Positions 44,841-53,311 of a stretch of 64,000 nt of DNA are shown piece after piece (position 1 is the first letter of the stretch; every line of letters starts with the position of its first letter). The translations under genes were made by a program, and so were the position numbers. The notes under the pieces are model-generated. The model worked only from the letters and a program-made list of their open reading frames with translations, was not told the origin of the DNA and searched no databases. Location: NCBI GenBank assembly GCA_017527435.1, contig JAFXQB010000001.1, forward strand, positions 378,696-442,695, given 5' to 3'. Source of the DNA: Salinivirgaceae bacterium (lineage in GTDB: Bacteria; Bacteroidota; Bacteroidia; Bacteroidales; SZUA-534).

Positions 44841-44856
44841 CCCGATAGTTATCGGG
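44841..44856. repeat. CCCGATAGTTATCGGG palindrome (copy 2)
   Basis: Same 16-bp palindrome as at 32500. In this spacer it is followed by a second palindrome, GCGACCTTCAGGTCGC (44903-44918). Confidence 0.8.
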
Positions 44857-44948
44857 GGCACGGAAAACACTGATTTCCAAAATCATATATCCGTCCTGAT
44901 AAGCGACCTTCAGGTCGCCCCGAAACACCTCCAACGCACCCGCGATAG

Positions 44949-44974
44949 GGACGCAAAGCTTGCGTCCTTTTTTT
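44949..44974 (+). terminator. Terminator downstream of the CotH pair
   Basis: GGACGCA, AAGCT, TGCGTCC followed by seven T. Confidence 0.75.
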
Positions 44975-45027
44975 GCGCAGACGGCACGGATTTAATCCGA
45001 AAAGACTGAAAACGTGCAGTTATAATG

Positions 45028-45057
45028 TACAAAAAAGCGGCTTGCTACGGCCGCTTA
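45028..45057 (-). terminator. Terminator of the WYL regulator gene
   Basis: Minus strand AAGCGGC, loop, GCCGCTT, then six T; 20 bp after the stop at 45077. Confidence 0.8.
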
Positions 45058-45076
45058 AACAAGTTTTCGGAAAAAT

Positions 45077-45988
45077 TTAATTTTCTTCTTCGTACATCCG
45101 CATTGCATCAAGGTGCATATCGTGGATTTCGTCGGCAAGCCATTGGGGCTCAATGATTTTTGCTTGGCACGCGCGCGACAGCATATAACCCGAAAAATCC
45201 AGCGTGGGACGCATATACAACTCAAAATCAGCATATTCCTCGGTTTCGGCGATCAGACGTTGCGAGTGGTGGACGGGCAGATTCTGCCAATAGTACCGCT
45301 CGGTGTTATAGGTGCGGACAACTATGCGCTGCGCTGGCGCGGGGTCGGCTATGACAATGCCGAAACACTCGCCGAAATATTCGGCGGCATCGAAATGGCT
45401 GTCAATCACGAAAGTATCGTCAGTAAGCGACAAATCGACAATCCTGTCCAACGAGAAAATTCGGAAATCGCCGCTGCCCTTTCTGCCCAGCATATACCAG
45501 CGCTGACGGTAGAGTTTCACGCAATATGGCGCCAACTGGTAACTGTTGGCTGTTTCGGCGCCATATTTCCGATACTCGCATCTGACAAGCCTATTCTCGC
45601 GCATTGCCTTGATTATCAACCGCAAATACTCACCGCCTGATGGTATGTTTTCTAGCAGTATGCGTTTTTGCAAACTCATACTCTCGCTCAGGACGTTGCT
45701 CACAGTAAGTGTCGAGAGCATCCAATTCTGCACTGAGTTCTCATCTAAATCTTCTTCATTTTCAATATAATAACAATAACCATCAGTACGGTCGCAATTG
45801 ATAATAAGACCGAAAATATCCTCAATGGCTATTCGGTGGCGGTTGAAGGTGCTGCGCGCCATCTCAATGCCGCAGCTCATCTCGGTGCGCACCCATTTTT
45901 GGTTTATCTCGCTGAACGATATGCGGCCCTCATTGTGAATGGTGTTTAAGAGCCATATATACTCTTTGAAAAGTGAAGGGGTGGTCAT
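45077..45988 (-). CDS. WYL-domain transcriptional regulator
   Basis: 303 residues. N-terminal winged helix (FKEYIWLLNTIHNEGRISFSE, MARSTFNRHRIAIEDIFG), a WYL domain at about 130-210 (LVRCEYRKYG, YCVKLYRQRWYMLGRK, DRIVDLSLTDDTF) and a C-terminal WCX-like extension. WYL regulators bind ligands, often nucleotides or nucleic acid, and recur next to phage-defence loci (for example BrxR, CapW). It stands downstream of the helicase-nuclease operon and divergent from the 81-aa gene; a 19-bp dyad in the shared spacer (46050) may be its operator. Confidence 0.9.
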   Translation of the reverse strand: MTTPSLFKEYIWLLNTIHNEGRISFSEINQKWVRTEMSCGIEMARSTFNRHRIAIEDIFGLIINCDRTDGYCYYIENEEDLDENSVQNWMLSTLTVSNVLSESMSLQKRILLENIPSGGEYLRLIIKAMRENRLVRCEYRKYGAETANSYQLAPYCVKLYRQRWYMLGRKGSGDFRIFSLDRIVDLSLTDDTFVIDSHFDAAEYFGECFGIVIADPAPAQRIVVRTYNTERYYWQNLPVHHSQRLIAETEEYADFELYMRPTLDFSGYMLSRACQAKIIEPQWLADEIHDMHLDAMRMYEEEN

Positions 45989-46049
45989 TTCTTATTGATT
46001 TTAAACTGTTTGAACAAATATAAATCTTTTCTTCAAGAAAAGCGCCACC

Positions 46050-46068
46050 TGTACCACGATTTGGGACA
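46050..46068 (+). promoter_or_regulatory. 19-bp imperfect dyad, candidate operator (copy 1)
   Basis: TGTACCACGATTTGGGACA between the divergent WYL and 81-aa genes. 16 of 19 bases match the element at 51831-51849 (read on the minus strand), and flanking CGCCAC and a following A also match. Confidence 0.5.
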
Positions 46069-46113
46069 ACGCAGGCTTTTCTTTGGGTATGTTGAATTTT
46101 AAACGTTAAAATT

Positions 46114-46359
46114 ATGAACGATACCAGAAACAAACTTCAAAAGGTGGAACTCACCGAAGAGCAGCAAGACGCAGTGAACGCCATCTGCTCGTACAACAAC
46201 TTTGCGCTTTTCAGCGAAGGCGCGAACAACGAAATGACAATCATTCTGAAGGCGCGGGCGGATATTCTTGAACGCGGTTTCCGCGATATTGCCCAATACC
46301 CGCCGATTCTTGAGATTATGACCAATGTCGTAATTGATATGCAGAATCAGCGGAAATGA
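46114..46359 (+). CDS. 81-residue protein of unknown function
   Basis: Intact short ORF with its own terminator at 46371-46400 and a 125-bp spacer to the WYL gene. Predicted all-helical, soluble: LTEEQQDAVNAICSYNNFAL, RADILERGFRDIAQYPPILE. No motif recognised. Position between a WYL regulator and a nuclease operon, and a shared upstream element with the barrel gene at 51225, suggest control by the WYL protein; this is inference. Confidence 0.6.
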   Translation: MNDTRNKLQKVELTEEQQDAVNAICSYNNFALFSEGANNEMTIILKARADILERGFRDIAQYPPILEIMTNVVIDMQNQRK

Positions 46360-46370
46360 TTGAGAATAAC

Positions 46371-46400
46371 AAAAAAAGGTGGCTGCAGCCACCTTTTTTA
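46371..46400. terminator. Bidirectional terminator
   Basis: AAGGTGGC TGCA GCCACCTT flanked by A7 and T6; serves the 81-aa gene (+) and the nuclease operon (-). Confidence 0.88.
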
Positions 46401-46415
46401 TTCATTGCCAAAGCA

Positions 46416-47969
46416 TCAGTGCAAATCCTTAACAACATCTCTGCCGATAAGTTGTTTTAGTTTGGCACCTTCAACGGCATCGGAATATATTGTTTCCCAA
46501 TGGTTTTCATATATAGGTTTGTTGCGGTCGCTGGCTCCATTTTTGTCAACTTTGTATAAAACCAAACGTTCCTTGTCACAAATACCCATAATTGACGATC
46601 GCAACATTCTGGCATAGGAAAGAGCCTGAGAGAATGCTTTTTGCTGTTCGGTAATCAGTGACATATCGTATTTGGCTTCAATCAGTATTGGTGCACTCTC
46701 GAAATGCCTATCGCCTTGCGGGAAAAACGCAAAATCAGGAATTGCCTTTTCGTTTCGGCCTGCCTTTAGTGACAACTGCCGTGTCCAATCAGCATCGGAA
46801 TAACCGATTTTTTGAAGGAATGGTATAAGAATCTTTTCCTCAACATCTTTCTCTAATTTCAACTCGCCAAAATTGACTTTACCGCTTTCGAAAAGTTTGG
46901 GCAGTGTTGACGTGTCGCCGCCTTTTTGCTCAATAAACCGAAGCAACTCGGAATAATCTTGTGCCGTAAGTTCCCATCCATTAATACCTTGCAGATTTTT
47001 GCGGACAATTGGAATTTGTGAAAAATACGAGTCATCCTTCAAATCCTTTGAAGTTATGTTGGGCACTCTAATTCCATCGCACAAATGAGCGCGACAATGG
47101 TAATAATCGAATGGATTGAAGAAACCACTTGTTCTTGCCCTCCAAATTGAATGAATGTAACTTCTTGGCGAACGGCAATACATTACGACAATATCGCCGC
47201 GACGGGTACGCTCGTTGCAAGCCCATATCAAATTTGGATTACCAGAATTATCCCCCTTACCTAATCCATCCAATGTTTCAAAATCGTCTGGCGCCCCGCC
47301 TGTAAGCCATACATTAATTGGTTTCGGCAATTCTGCCTCCACAACAGTGTCATCAACTTGCATTGGTGCGAAATCGTACAGGCACGCGCAAAATTCAGCA
47401 TCGCTCAACCCGTATTGCTCTTGAAATTTGTTGAACGCTTCGCAAATATCATAGTAATACATCATATAGGCGCGGTAATCATTAGTGCGCGGAATTGGCG
47501 GCAATTCAAGACCTATTGCATCACAGTTTTGTTGAATGACATTGAAATTGGTTGAAAAAAATACAGGTTTATAGAACTTGTAGTTATAATACAAAAACAC
47601 AGATAGCGTTTCCACCAAACACGCCTTTGCTCTGAAATTGTCTTTAGGGAAAAAGACTCGTCCCGTGAATTTTGTTTCTGTCTCGGTAAACTCTGCTTCT
47701 TCAAGGTCAAATATTTCGATAAATTCAGCAAAGGACTCACGATTGTCGCGTAAATCCGCAAATTCTTCAACCGCCTCAAAATTGGCCCGAATTTGACAGT
47801 AAGAATAAATCATATCATCCACAGAGAACATACCGCCCAATTTTTGCATATGCTCAGCAAGATTTGTCATCACATTATCAAAACTATCCTCACTTTCTGG
47901 CTCAAATATCTTAATGGCGTTTTTTCCTTTTTCGGAATCCTTGTAGAAATTCCACATTTTTATATTCAT
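46416..47969 (-). CDS. EVE-like / PD-(D/E)XK nuclease protein
   Basis: 517 residues, third gene of the helicase operon. Residues 1-215 are an unrecognised mostly helical region. Residues about 217-345 (NVWLTGGAPDDFE, NERTRRGDIVVMYCRSPRSY, HSIWRARTSGFFNPF) resemble an EVE/PUA-type fold, the class that reads modified bases. From about 375 lies a restriction-type nuclease: EEKILIPFLQKIGY, Pro-Asp412 (IPDFAFFP) and Glu431-x-Lys433 (ILIEAKYD), a complete PD-(D/E)XK signature as in HsdR N-terminal/Mrr-like enzymes. Catalytic residues are intact. EVE call is by eye and moderate; nuclease call is firmer. Confidence 0.75.
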   Translation of the reverse strand: MNIKMWNFYKDSEKGKNAIKIFEPESEDSFDNVMTNLAEHMQKLGGMFSVDDMIYSYCQIRANFEAVEEFADLRDNRESFAEFIEIFDLEEAEFTETETKFTGRVFFPKDNFRAKACLVETLSVFLYYNYKFYKPVFFSTNFNVIQQNCDAIGLELPPIPRTNDYRAYMMYYYDICEAFNKFQEQYGLSDAEFCACLYDFAPMQVDDTVVEAELPKPINVWLTGGAPDDFETLDGLGKGDNSGNPNLIWACNERTRRGDIVVMYCRSPRSYIHSIWRARTSGFFNPFDYYHCRAHLCDGIRVPNITSKDLKDDSYFSQIPIVRKNLQGINGWELTAQDYSELLRFIEQKGGDTSTLPKLFESGKVNFGELKLEKDVEEKILIPFLQKIGYSDADWTRQLSLKAGRNEKAIPDFAFFPQGDRHFESAPILIEAKYDMSLITEQQKAFSQALSYARMLRSSIMGICDKERLVLYKVDKNGASDRNKPIYENHWETIYSDAVEGAKLKQLIGRDVVKDLH

Positions 47970-48001
47970 AATTCTATGATTTTAAATAAATTAGTTTTCT
48001 G

Positions 48002-48547
48002 TCATACCACAACAAACGATAACTGCTCATCAAGACCAACCCGTTCCAAATTGCAAGCTGACCCGTCTATCCTTGTGCACTTTAAATGATAGTAAATCAG
48101 ACACTCACGCAGAAATCTGTTGAATTGTACGGAACGGTGTTGCAAACCATACATATTAAGCAAAGGTCTCAACGTGCGCCACACTATATCTCGCTTACTA
48201 AAGAACAAGTACTGCAACCGTATCTCTTTGAAATAAACATTTACTCCTTGAAAATCAGTTATATAATCTTCCTTCTTAATATCAAACCCCATCTGGTTGG
48301 CGTATTCAATATCAGCCGCCTTGTCTTTTTTATCGTAATTTCCAGAAACCAAACGATTTACCTCTTGTACAAAACTTTTCTCATTGTCATAGTCATCAAC
48401 CGACAAAAAAGCGCGTTCATATTTCCATATCTTTTTAACCAAATCAGCTGATTGCCTGCTCGACATATCGCGCTGGCAAATTATTTTGGCTATGTCCTTA
48501 GGCGAATACAGCATTTCGCCCAAATTTATTTCCATTTCCAAACTCAT
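48002..48547 (-). CDS. 181-residue protein of unknown function in the helicase operon
   Basis: Its ATG overlaps the helicase stop by 4 bp (ATGA), so it is translationally coupled. Mostly helical with charged and aromatic residues (YSPKDIAKIICQRDMSS, DIVWRTLRPLLNMYGL, FLRECLIYYHLKCTRID); no motif recognised and no membrane segment. 32 bp before the nuclease gene. Could be an adaptor or sensor between helicase and nuclease; that is inference from order only. Confidence 0.75.
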   Translation of the reverse strand: MSLEMEINLGEMLYSPKDIAKIICQRDMSSRQSADLVKKIWKYERAFLSVDDYDNEKSFVQEVNRLVSGNYDKKDKAADIEYANQMGFDIKKEDYITDFQGVNVYFKEIRLQYLFFSKRDIVWRTLRPLLNMYGLQHRSVQFNRFLRECLIYYHLKCTRIDGSACNLERVGLDEQLSFVVV

Positions 48548-50829
48548 AATTTGTCACTTTTACGAGCGTTGCAACTACGACATAATATTTGCAGATTTTC
48601 TGGCACGCTTTTACCGCCTTTATTGATAGGCACAATATGGTCAACTTGGAAGAAACGCCGTGTTCTCTCAGTTCTGCCACACTCTGCACATACATATTCA
48701 CCCTTTGCGTTTTTGGCCTTGGCAAAAGCGCCCTCGCGCAAATCATTCTCTAAACGTGAGTTTATTTTGCCCAATTCGTGCAATGGCAAACTTTCAAGTT
48801 CGACTTTAGCGTAATCGATATTCGGTAAGGCTCTTGCATACAAATCTGGACGGCTAATTTTATTTATTTCAATATCAACTTGGTTTCTGAAAAACATTTC
48901 GCGGCTAAAGAAAAGTCGGATAACATTCTGGTCGCCTTCGTCCCAAATCGAGTTCAAATAGGTGTCCTTACTGCGTTGCCCCATATCGCTGTCTATAATG
49001 TGTTTTGCAATGGCAGAAACATCAAGCCGCTGGCGCAAAACATCATCGAAAGTGTAGAACGTGGGTACGCTGCCGCAATAGGCGTAATATTTCAGGATAT
49101 TGATTATGTCGCGTGGGTCGTAGGGCGGAATCATATTGTCGGTGAAATACGATTCGGCACATTGCTGCTCCATCTCGTCCACAACATCGGTCATACCACT
49201 CAAATCCTCAACATTATATGATTTGAAAAGTTCGGGAAGTTCCGAAAGCATTGTTTTATAAGAATCTATGGTGCTGTCATAAACCATAACCTGGCAGAAA
49301 TGGTCAATTCCCTCGTTTTCGCCTGCGCGGTCGTCAACATATTTGAATGAGTACATTCCAACTGGGATTCGCTCCTCAAACGGCAGAGCCTCTAATGCTG
49401 ACGTGTCAATACTGCTATTCAAAATATTTGCAAACTCTTCAATTTTAGCGATTTGAATCCAACGTACATATTTCTTGTAGCGGTTTTCAGTATCGTCTTT
49501 GAAGTCATTGTCGCCATCGAAAATTGTTTCGGGGCTGACCCACGAAATGCAGTTGTTGCTCCAGTTGTCAATCACTGGCACAATGTAGGCATCTTCGGTT
49601 CCGCCAGCGGCAGGTCCACGCAACGCGCGCCCGACCATTTGCGTCATCAGCGTCATCGAAACAGTCGGACGGGCAAGAATTACGGTTTTGGTTTTTGGCA
49701 AATCAACACCTTCGGTAAGAATGTTAACGTTGATAAGCACCTGTATTTCACCGTTTTTGTATTTCTCAATGTTCTCTTCGTTCTGTCTTTTCGATATGAC
49801 AACACCTGTGCTTTTGTCGGTTATCTGTGAGCAAACGTATGCCGATTTCACTCCAGCATCAGCAAACACTTTGTTCAGTTGAATGGCGTGGGTAATGTTA
49901 AGCACAAAAACAATTGTTTGACCAAATTCGTCCTTGTGTTTCAAGTACATATTCACAATTTTCCAGTTACGGGTTGCGCTTTTTGCCATTTTTTCGGCAA
50001 TGTCGTCAGGCAGTTGGTCGAAGTTTTGGATTTTGTTCAAAGCCTCAAGCCCTAATGTCTCGCATACTTCATCATCATTCTCGACTTTTAAGTCAAATAT
50101 TGGTTTTGCCAATATTCGTTTGGCTATCAAATCTTTGAGTCCTATTCTATAAGCAATTCCCGATTCATTTTTAACGGCTTTGCCATCAATAACACCGTCG
50201 TGGAAAATTTTTGCCAAAAGGCCTTTTTCTGCTTCATCAGTGCGAAATGGTGTGGCTGTCAGACCGATAACTTTCACGTGCGAGACTTTTTCGCACACAT
50301 AGTTAATCACCTTTCTATAGGTCTTGGCAATGGCGTGGTGTGCCTCGTCCACAACCAGATACAAGGTTTGCTGCCCGTCGAGCCAATTGTCGAGCATATT
50401 CATATTACGGCCAACAGAATCCTTGCTTAGGATAAGCAAATCATCGGTTTTGGCAATATTGATAAGGTTGTCGTGGTAACTTGCGCCTGAAACAATTCTA
50501 AAATCGAAACTTGTCTTGTTCGGCATTGTTTCGGCTGTGGCGTATTGTTGAAACGATTCGGCGGCTTGGTCGAGCAGCATCTGACGGTGGGCAAGCCAAA
50601 GTACTTTTTTCCCTTTGTCGATAGCATTTGTTAGTAGCCACGACGAAGCCGTGTAGGTTTTTCCGCCGCCTGTCGGCAATACTACCAGCGTGCTGAAATC
50701 ATCGTATTGGTCGATAATGCTCAAACACTTCATTGCGTCAGTCTGGTGCTCATACGATTGACGCGGGTTGCTTCCTTCCTGTCGCTTGACAGTTCCCGCA
50801 CATTTTGTTTCAATAAGTTCTACACTCAT
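48544..50829 (-). CDS. SF2 DEAH-type helicase fused to C-terminal HNH nuclease
   Basis: 761 residues. Helicase core: Walker A VVLPTGGGKTYTA (51-58), DEAH box VVDEAHHA (161-164), motif III GLTATPFR, and motif VI QMVGRALRGP; type I-restriction/UvrB-like branch. About residues 450-700 form a long helical linker. The last 50 residues are an HNH endonuclease: CAECGRTERTRRFFQVDHIV with paired CxxC (CAEC, CRSC), DH and N-L-Q-I-L-C. All key residues are intact. First gene of a three-gene operon preceded by a structured leader. AT-richer than flanking genes and without any CCGG. Confidence 0.9.
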   Translation of the reverse strand: MSVELIETKCAGTVKRQEGSNPRQSYEHQTDAMKCLSIIDQYDDFSTLVVLPTGGGKTYTASSWLLTNAIDKGKKVLWLAHRQMLLDQAAESFQQYATAETMPNKTSFDFRIVSGASYHDNLINIAKTDDLLILSKDSVGRNMNMLDNWLDGQQTLYLVVDEAHHAIAKTYRKVINYVCEKVSHVKVIGLTATPFRTDEAEKGLLAKIFHDGVIDGKAVKNESGIAYRIGLKDLIAKRILAKPIFDLKVENDDEVCETLGLEALNKIQNFDQLPDDIAEKMAKSATRNWKIVNMYLKHKDEFGQTIVFVLNITHAIQLNKVFADAGVKSAYVCSQITDKSTGVVISKRQNEENIEKYKNGEIQVLINVNILTEGVDLPKTKTVILARPTVSMTLMTQMVGRALRGPAAGGTEDAYIVPVIDNWSNNCISWVSPETIFDGDNDFKDDTENRYKKYVRWIQIAKIEEFANILNSSIDTSALEALPFEERIPVGMYSFKYVDDRAGENEGIDHFCQVMVYDSTIDSYKTMLSELPELFKSYNVEDLSGMTDVVDEMEQQCAESYFTDNMIPPYDPRDIINILKYYAYCGSVPTFYTFDDVLRQRLDVSAIAKHIIDSDMGQRSKDTYLNSIWDEGDQNVIRLFFSREMFFRNQVDIEINKISRPDLYARALPNIDYAKVELESLPLHELGKINSRLENDLREGAFAKAKNAKGEYVCAECGRTERTRRFFQVDHIVPINKGGKSVPENLQILCRSCNARKSDKL

Positions 50830-50866
50830 AATTGCTAATAATTAATAATTGGACATTCTGTTTTTC

Positions 50867-51030
50867 AGCAATCCAATAAAAAAAGCGTCAGCCGTTCGTT
50901 TGGATTGCTTATCGGGAAGAAAGGCTCTGGTAAACCGTGACACCAATAAGCACGAAACGGCTCACGCCATATAAGCGTGAACCTCTCCGCATCGCTTATC
51001 CCTTGTGTCAAAAAATTTTACCAGAATTTA
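50867..51030 (-). ncRNA. Structured RNA leader or small RNA upstream of the helicase operon
   Basis: Minus-strand transcript with a long rod: P1 51017-51025/50926-50934, P2 51005-51010/50938-50943, P3 50994-50999/50946-50951, P4 50987-50993/50954-50960, P5 hairpin 50975-50980/50962-50967. The 3' arm of P3-P5 (50946-50967) can instead pair with 50885-50912, which is followed by seven U (50884-50878): a terminator exclusive with the rod. A further 10-bp pairing (50900-50909 with 50867-50876) spans the U run. The helicase ATG is 49 nt downstream. A TATTCTTTG near-box at 51036-51044 could start it. Alternatives: a riboswitch-like attenuator or a free-standing 6S-like RNA. Pairings checked by eye only. 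Confidence 0.5.
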
Positions 51031-51060
51031 TCTTCCAAAGAATAAGAGCGTTAGCTCGAA

Positions 51061-51180
51061 TTAATGTTATTTTTTTACAATATTAAATCAATATATTTTT
51101 AATCAATTATTTATTTTAAAGTCAACGCTTTGCTTTCGCAGCTATAACACATTGCTAAGCAATTGCAATATAGGCAAAAA
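51061..51180. other. Very AT-rich spacer
   Basis: Between the structured RNA and the barrel gene: runs such as TATTTTTAATCAATTATTTATTT. No ORF; nothing else recognised. Confidence 0.4.
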
Positions 51181-51224
51181 TCAATTGGCACATTAAAAAG
51201 AGACAAAAAAAGCAATTTTCCCGC

Positions 51225-51752
51225 CTATTTCTTACGTCCGCAAAAATCGTAAGCCAACCTAATCATCAGAAGTTCGGAAAACTCACTGCCCGAATCGCCG
51301 ACAACTAGCCCGTACACTGCCTCGTGGCTCTGCAATTCGACACCGACACCCAAATTGAAGTGGCGGAACCGCACGCCTATCTCTGGCGCAACGTAGGCTC
51401 CCGTTATGTCGCCATCGGTAATGCCCATTTTGAAATTCAGGTATGGCGAGATTGGTTTTTCAATCATATCAAGTCGGGCATCGGCATACAGGGTGGCCGA
51501 GACGAACGAGTAATCATCGTTTTTATAAAGAAGTGAGCCGAAGTTCAACTGCGCACCACCGCCCACAAACCATTTCGGGTTGATTTGATAGCCGTGAGTG
51601 CTGCCGACACTGTACGACTCCCAATCGTCGGCGTTTCCTACGTAATAAACAAAACCTGAACCTCGGTAGCCCGTGGTCGGGAAGGCTGATTTTTCTTGTG
51701 CGAATGTGCTTGCGGCGGCAAACATCAGAATTGAAACTAATAACTTTTTCAT
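51225..51752 (-). CDS. Small outer-membrane beta-barrel protein
   Basis: 175 residues with signal peptide (MKKLLVSILMFAAASTFAQ). Alternating strands (WFVGGGAQLNFGSLLY, FVSATLYADARLDMI, EIGVRFRHFNLGVGVEL, LMIRLAYDF) fit an eight-stranded barrel of the OmpX/opacity-like type. Function unknown. The 19-bp dyad at 51831 lies 79 bp upstream in the same orientation as the copy before the 81-aa gene. Confidence 0.75.
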   Translation of the reverse strand: MKKLLVSILMFAAASTFAQEKSAFPTTGYRGSGFVYYVGNADDWESYSVGSTHGYQINPKWFVGGGAQLNFGSLLYKNDDYSFVSATLYADARLDMIEKPISPYLNFKMGITDGDITGAYVAPEIGVRFRHFNLGVGVELQSHEAVYGLVVGDSGSEFSELLMIRLAYDFCGRKK

Positions 51753-51822
51753 TGCTTTACTTTTTTAATGTTAATACTCCGAAAAGTTTGTTGCGCAACT
51801 GTCTTTTCGTCAGCAAATAAAA

Positions 51823-51866
51823 GTGCCACTTGTCCCAAAACGTGAGACAAGTGGCGTTTTTTAGCA
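51823..51866. promoter_or_regulatory. Inverted repeat containing the 19-bp dyad (copy 2)
   Basis: GCCACTTGTC, 11-nt centre, GACAAGTGGC (10-bp arms) followed by T6 on the + strand. The core 51831-51849 read on the minus strand is TGTCTCACGTTTTGGGACA, matching the element at 46050-46068 in 16 of 19 positions. It may be an operator, a terminator-like hairpin, or both. Confidence 0.5.
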
Positions 51867-51931
51867 AAATGAGTTATTTTTTATACATAATTTATCCGTT
51901 TAGTGCCCCCGAAACGCGCCGTAGGTGCGTA

Positions 51932-52047
51932 AGATTGGTAGAAAAAACGCATTAAAATAGAACAAGCGTGCCGTAGGTACGCAACGCCATTTAATGTGGC
52001 GTACCTATGGCACGCTTTTTGCGGGGTAACGTGCTTTCTACCAATCT
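51932..52047. repeat. Nested inverted-repeat element, possibly MITE-like
   Basis: Perfect 13-bp terminal inverted repeats AGATTGGTAGAAA (51932-51944) and TTTCTACCAATCT (52035-52047) enclose a second large hairpin AAGCGTGCCGTAGGTACGC ... GCGTACCTATGGCACGCTT (51964-52018). No ORF inside. It is followed by another palindrome TGTCCCTAACGGGACA plus T5 (52050-52070). Confidence 0.7.
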
Positions 52048-52089
52048 GTTGTCCCTAACGGGACATTTTTCCGATAACCCCCGACAGCG

Positions 52090-53289
52090 TCAGTAGAGAA
52101 ACCCGAAGGCGTAGAGCGGGATTCGGTTGCCTGCGGCGTATTCAACGTTGTCGGCAACCACAAAGGCGTTGGGCTGGCCCGCAATCTGGCTGCCGTCCTT
52201 CGATTTTCCGCCAACTTCGAGCGTGTATTTGCCATCTACAAGGAAATCGGCCTGCGAAGTGGCGTACTCAACTCGGTGCTGCTGCCGCAACTGATTGATA
52301 ATGAACGCTTCGCGCATTGTTCCGCTGTTCATCTCGCCCACCGAGAGCGCCGCCATCAGGTTGGTGTTCTCAAGATAAATCTTGTCGGGCTTCTGCATTT
52401 TCTTCACATTCTGAACGTCGGAATAGAGAAGATTGAGCAGGTGGGCGCGGCTAAGATACTGCAAATAAGCGAGTAAGGTGCCGCGCGTTGTCTCGGCCAT
52501 AGTGGCAAGTTTGGCAATGTCGACCTGCATCGGGCACTCCGAAGCCAACACAAACATCAGCGCCTTGATTTTGCGGATACTCGCCACATCGACGCCGCAG
52601 AGCAGCGGCAGTTCAATGTCGATTATCATATTCACAATGTTCTCGACCCGCTGGTGGTAATCGTCTTCGCCGCTGGCCGCAAACGGATAGTATCCGCTGC
52701 GCAGATAATCAGCAAAATAGGCCATCGGGCGCGCCTGGGCCACAACCGCGTTGCACAGGTCGTTGGGGGCGGCAAGCAGGGCGTCGAGCGCAATGCGGTC
52801 GAACTTCAGATTGTGCCGCAGTTGCAGATACTCGCGAAACGACAGGCCGTGCATATCGTAGGCAATGCAGCGGCGCGAAAGGTCGGCGTCGGCGTTCAGA
52901 ATCTGCAGCAGCGACGACCCGCTGAACACGAATCGCATTTCGGGATACTCGTCGTAGGCGTTTTTCAGTTCAATGCTCCAATTGGCGTATTTGTGCACTT
53001 CGTCGATAAACAGGCACTCGCCGCCGTTCATATAGAAATCGGCCACAAGGTCGTTCAGCGTGTGGCGGCTGAAATACAGGCTGTCAAGGCTGACATAGAG
53101 CGCCCGCTTGACGTTGCCGCCGTATGCCAACTTTATGCGTTGAAGCATAAGCGTGGTTTTTCCAACGCCGCGCGCTCCGCGGATTGCAATTAGTCGGTTG
53201 TTCCAATGAACGTCGTCCATTGTGCTGCGCACGAATTTCACCGACGTATTCTTGAGCAATCTTTGGCACCGTTGCAGTATCGTGTTCAT
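52090..53289 (-). CDS. AAA_14-type ATP-binding protein 2
   Basis: 399 residues. Walker A GARGVGKTT (38-46), Walker B CLFIDEVHKY, sensor FVFSGSS; a winged-helix middle (IAKLATMAETTRGTLLAYLQ) and a C-terminal DUF4143-like end (DFLVDGKYTLEVGGKSKDG) with D...E-x-x-x-K, a weakened version of the PD-(D/E)XK motif. Same family type as 37496-38773 but a different branch. Promoter at 53312-53319; the 33-bp array starts just upstream. Confidence 0.88.
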   Translation of the reverse strand: MNTILQRCQRLLKNTSVKFVRSTMDDVHWNNRLIAIRGARGVGKTTLMLQRIKLAYGGNVKRALYVSLDSLYFSRHTLNDLVADFYMNGGECLFIDEVHKYANWSIELKNAYDEYPEMRFVFSGSSLLQILNADADLSRRCIAYDMHGLSFREYLQLRHNLKFDRIALDALLAAPNDLCNAVVAQARPMAYFADYLRSGYYPFAASGEDDYHQRVENIVNMIIDIELPLLCGVDVASIRKIKALMFVLASECPMQVDIAKLATMAETTRGTLLAYLQYLSRAHLLNLLYSDVQNVKKMQKPDKIYLENTNLMAALSVGEMNSGTMREAFIINQLRQQHRVEYATSQADFLVDGKYTLEVGGKSKDGSQIAGQPNAFVVADNVEYAAGNRIPLYAFGFLY

Positions 53290-53311
53290 AATCTTTATGT
53301 TTTATCCGCCA

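Noticed and set aside
44242..44934. Minus-strand frame with tandem repeats
   Set aside because: Repeat pattern is only the reverse reading of the 48-bp repeats of CotH copy 2.
44827..45076. Insertion-sequence remnant
   Set aside because: Only short palindromes and a terminator are present; no transposase fragment in any frame.
50881..51030. tRNA or tmRNA in the structured spacer
   Set aside because: No cloverleaf, no T-loop GTTCRA in the right place and no CCA end; the fold is a rod with an alternative terminator.
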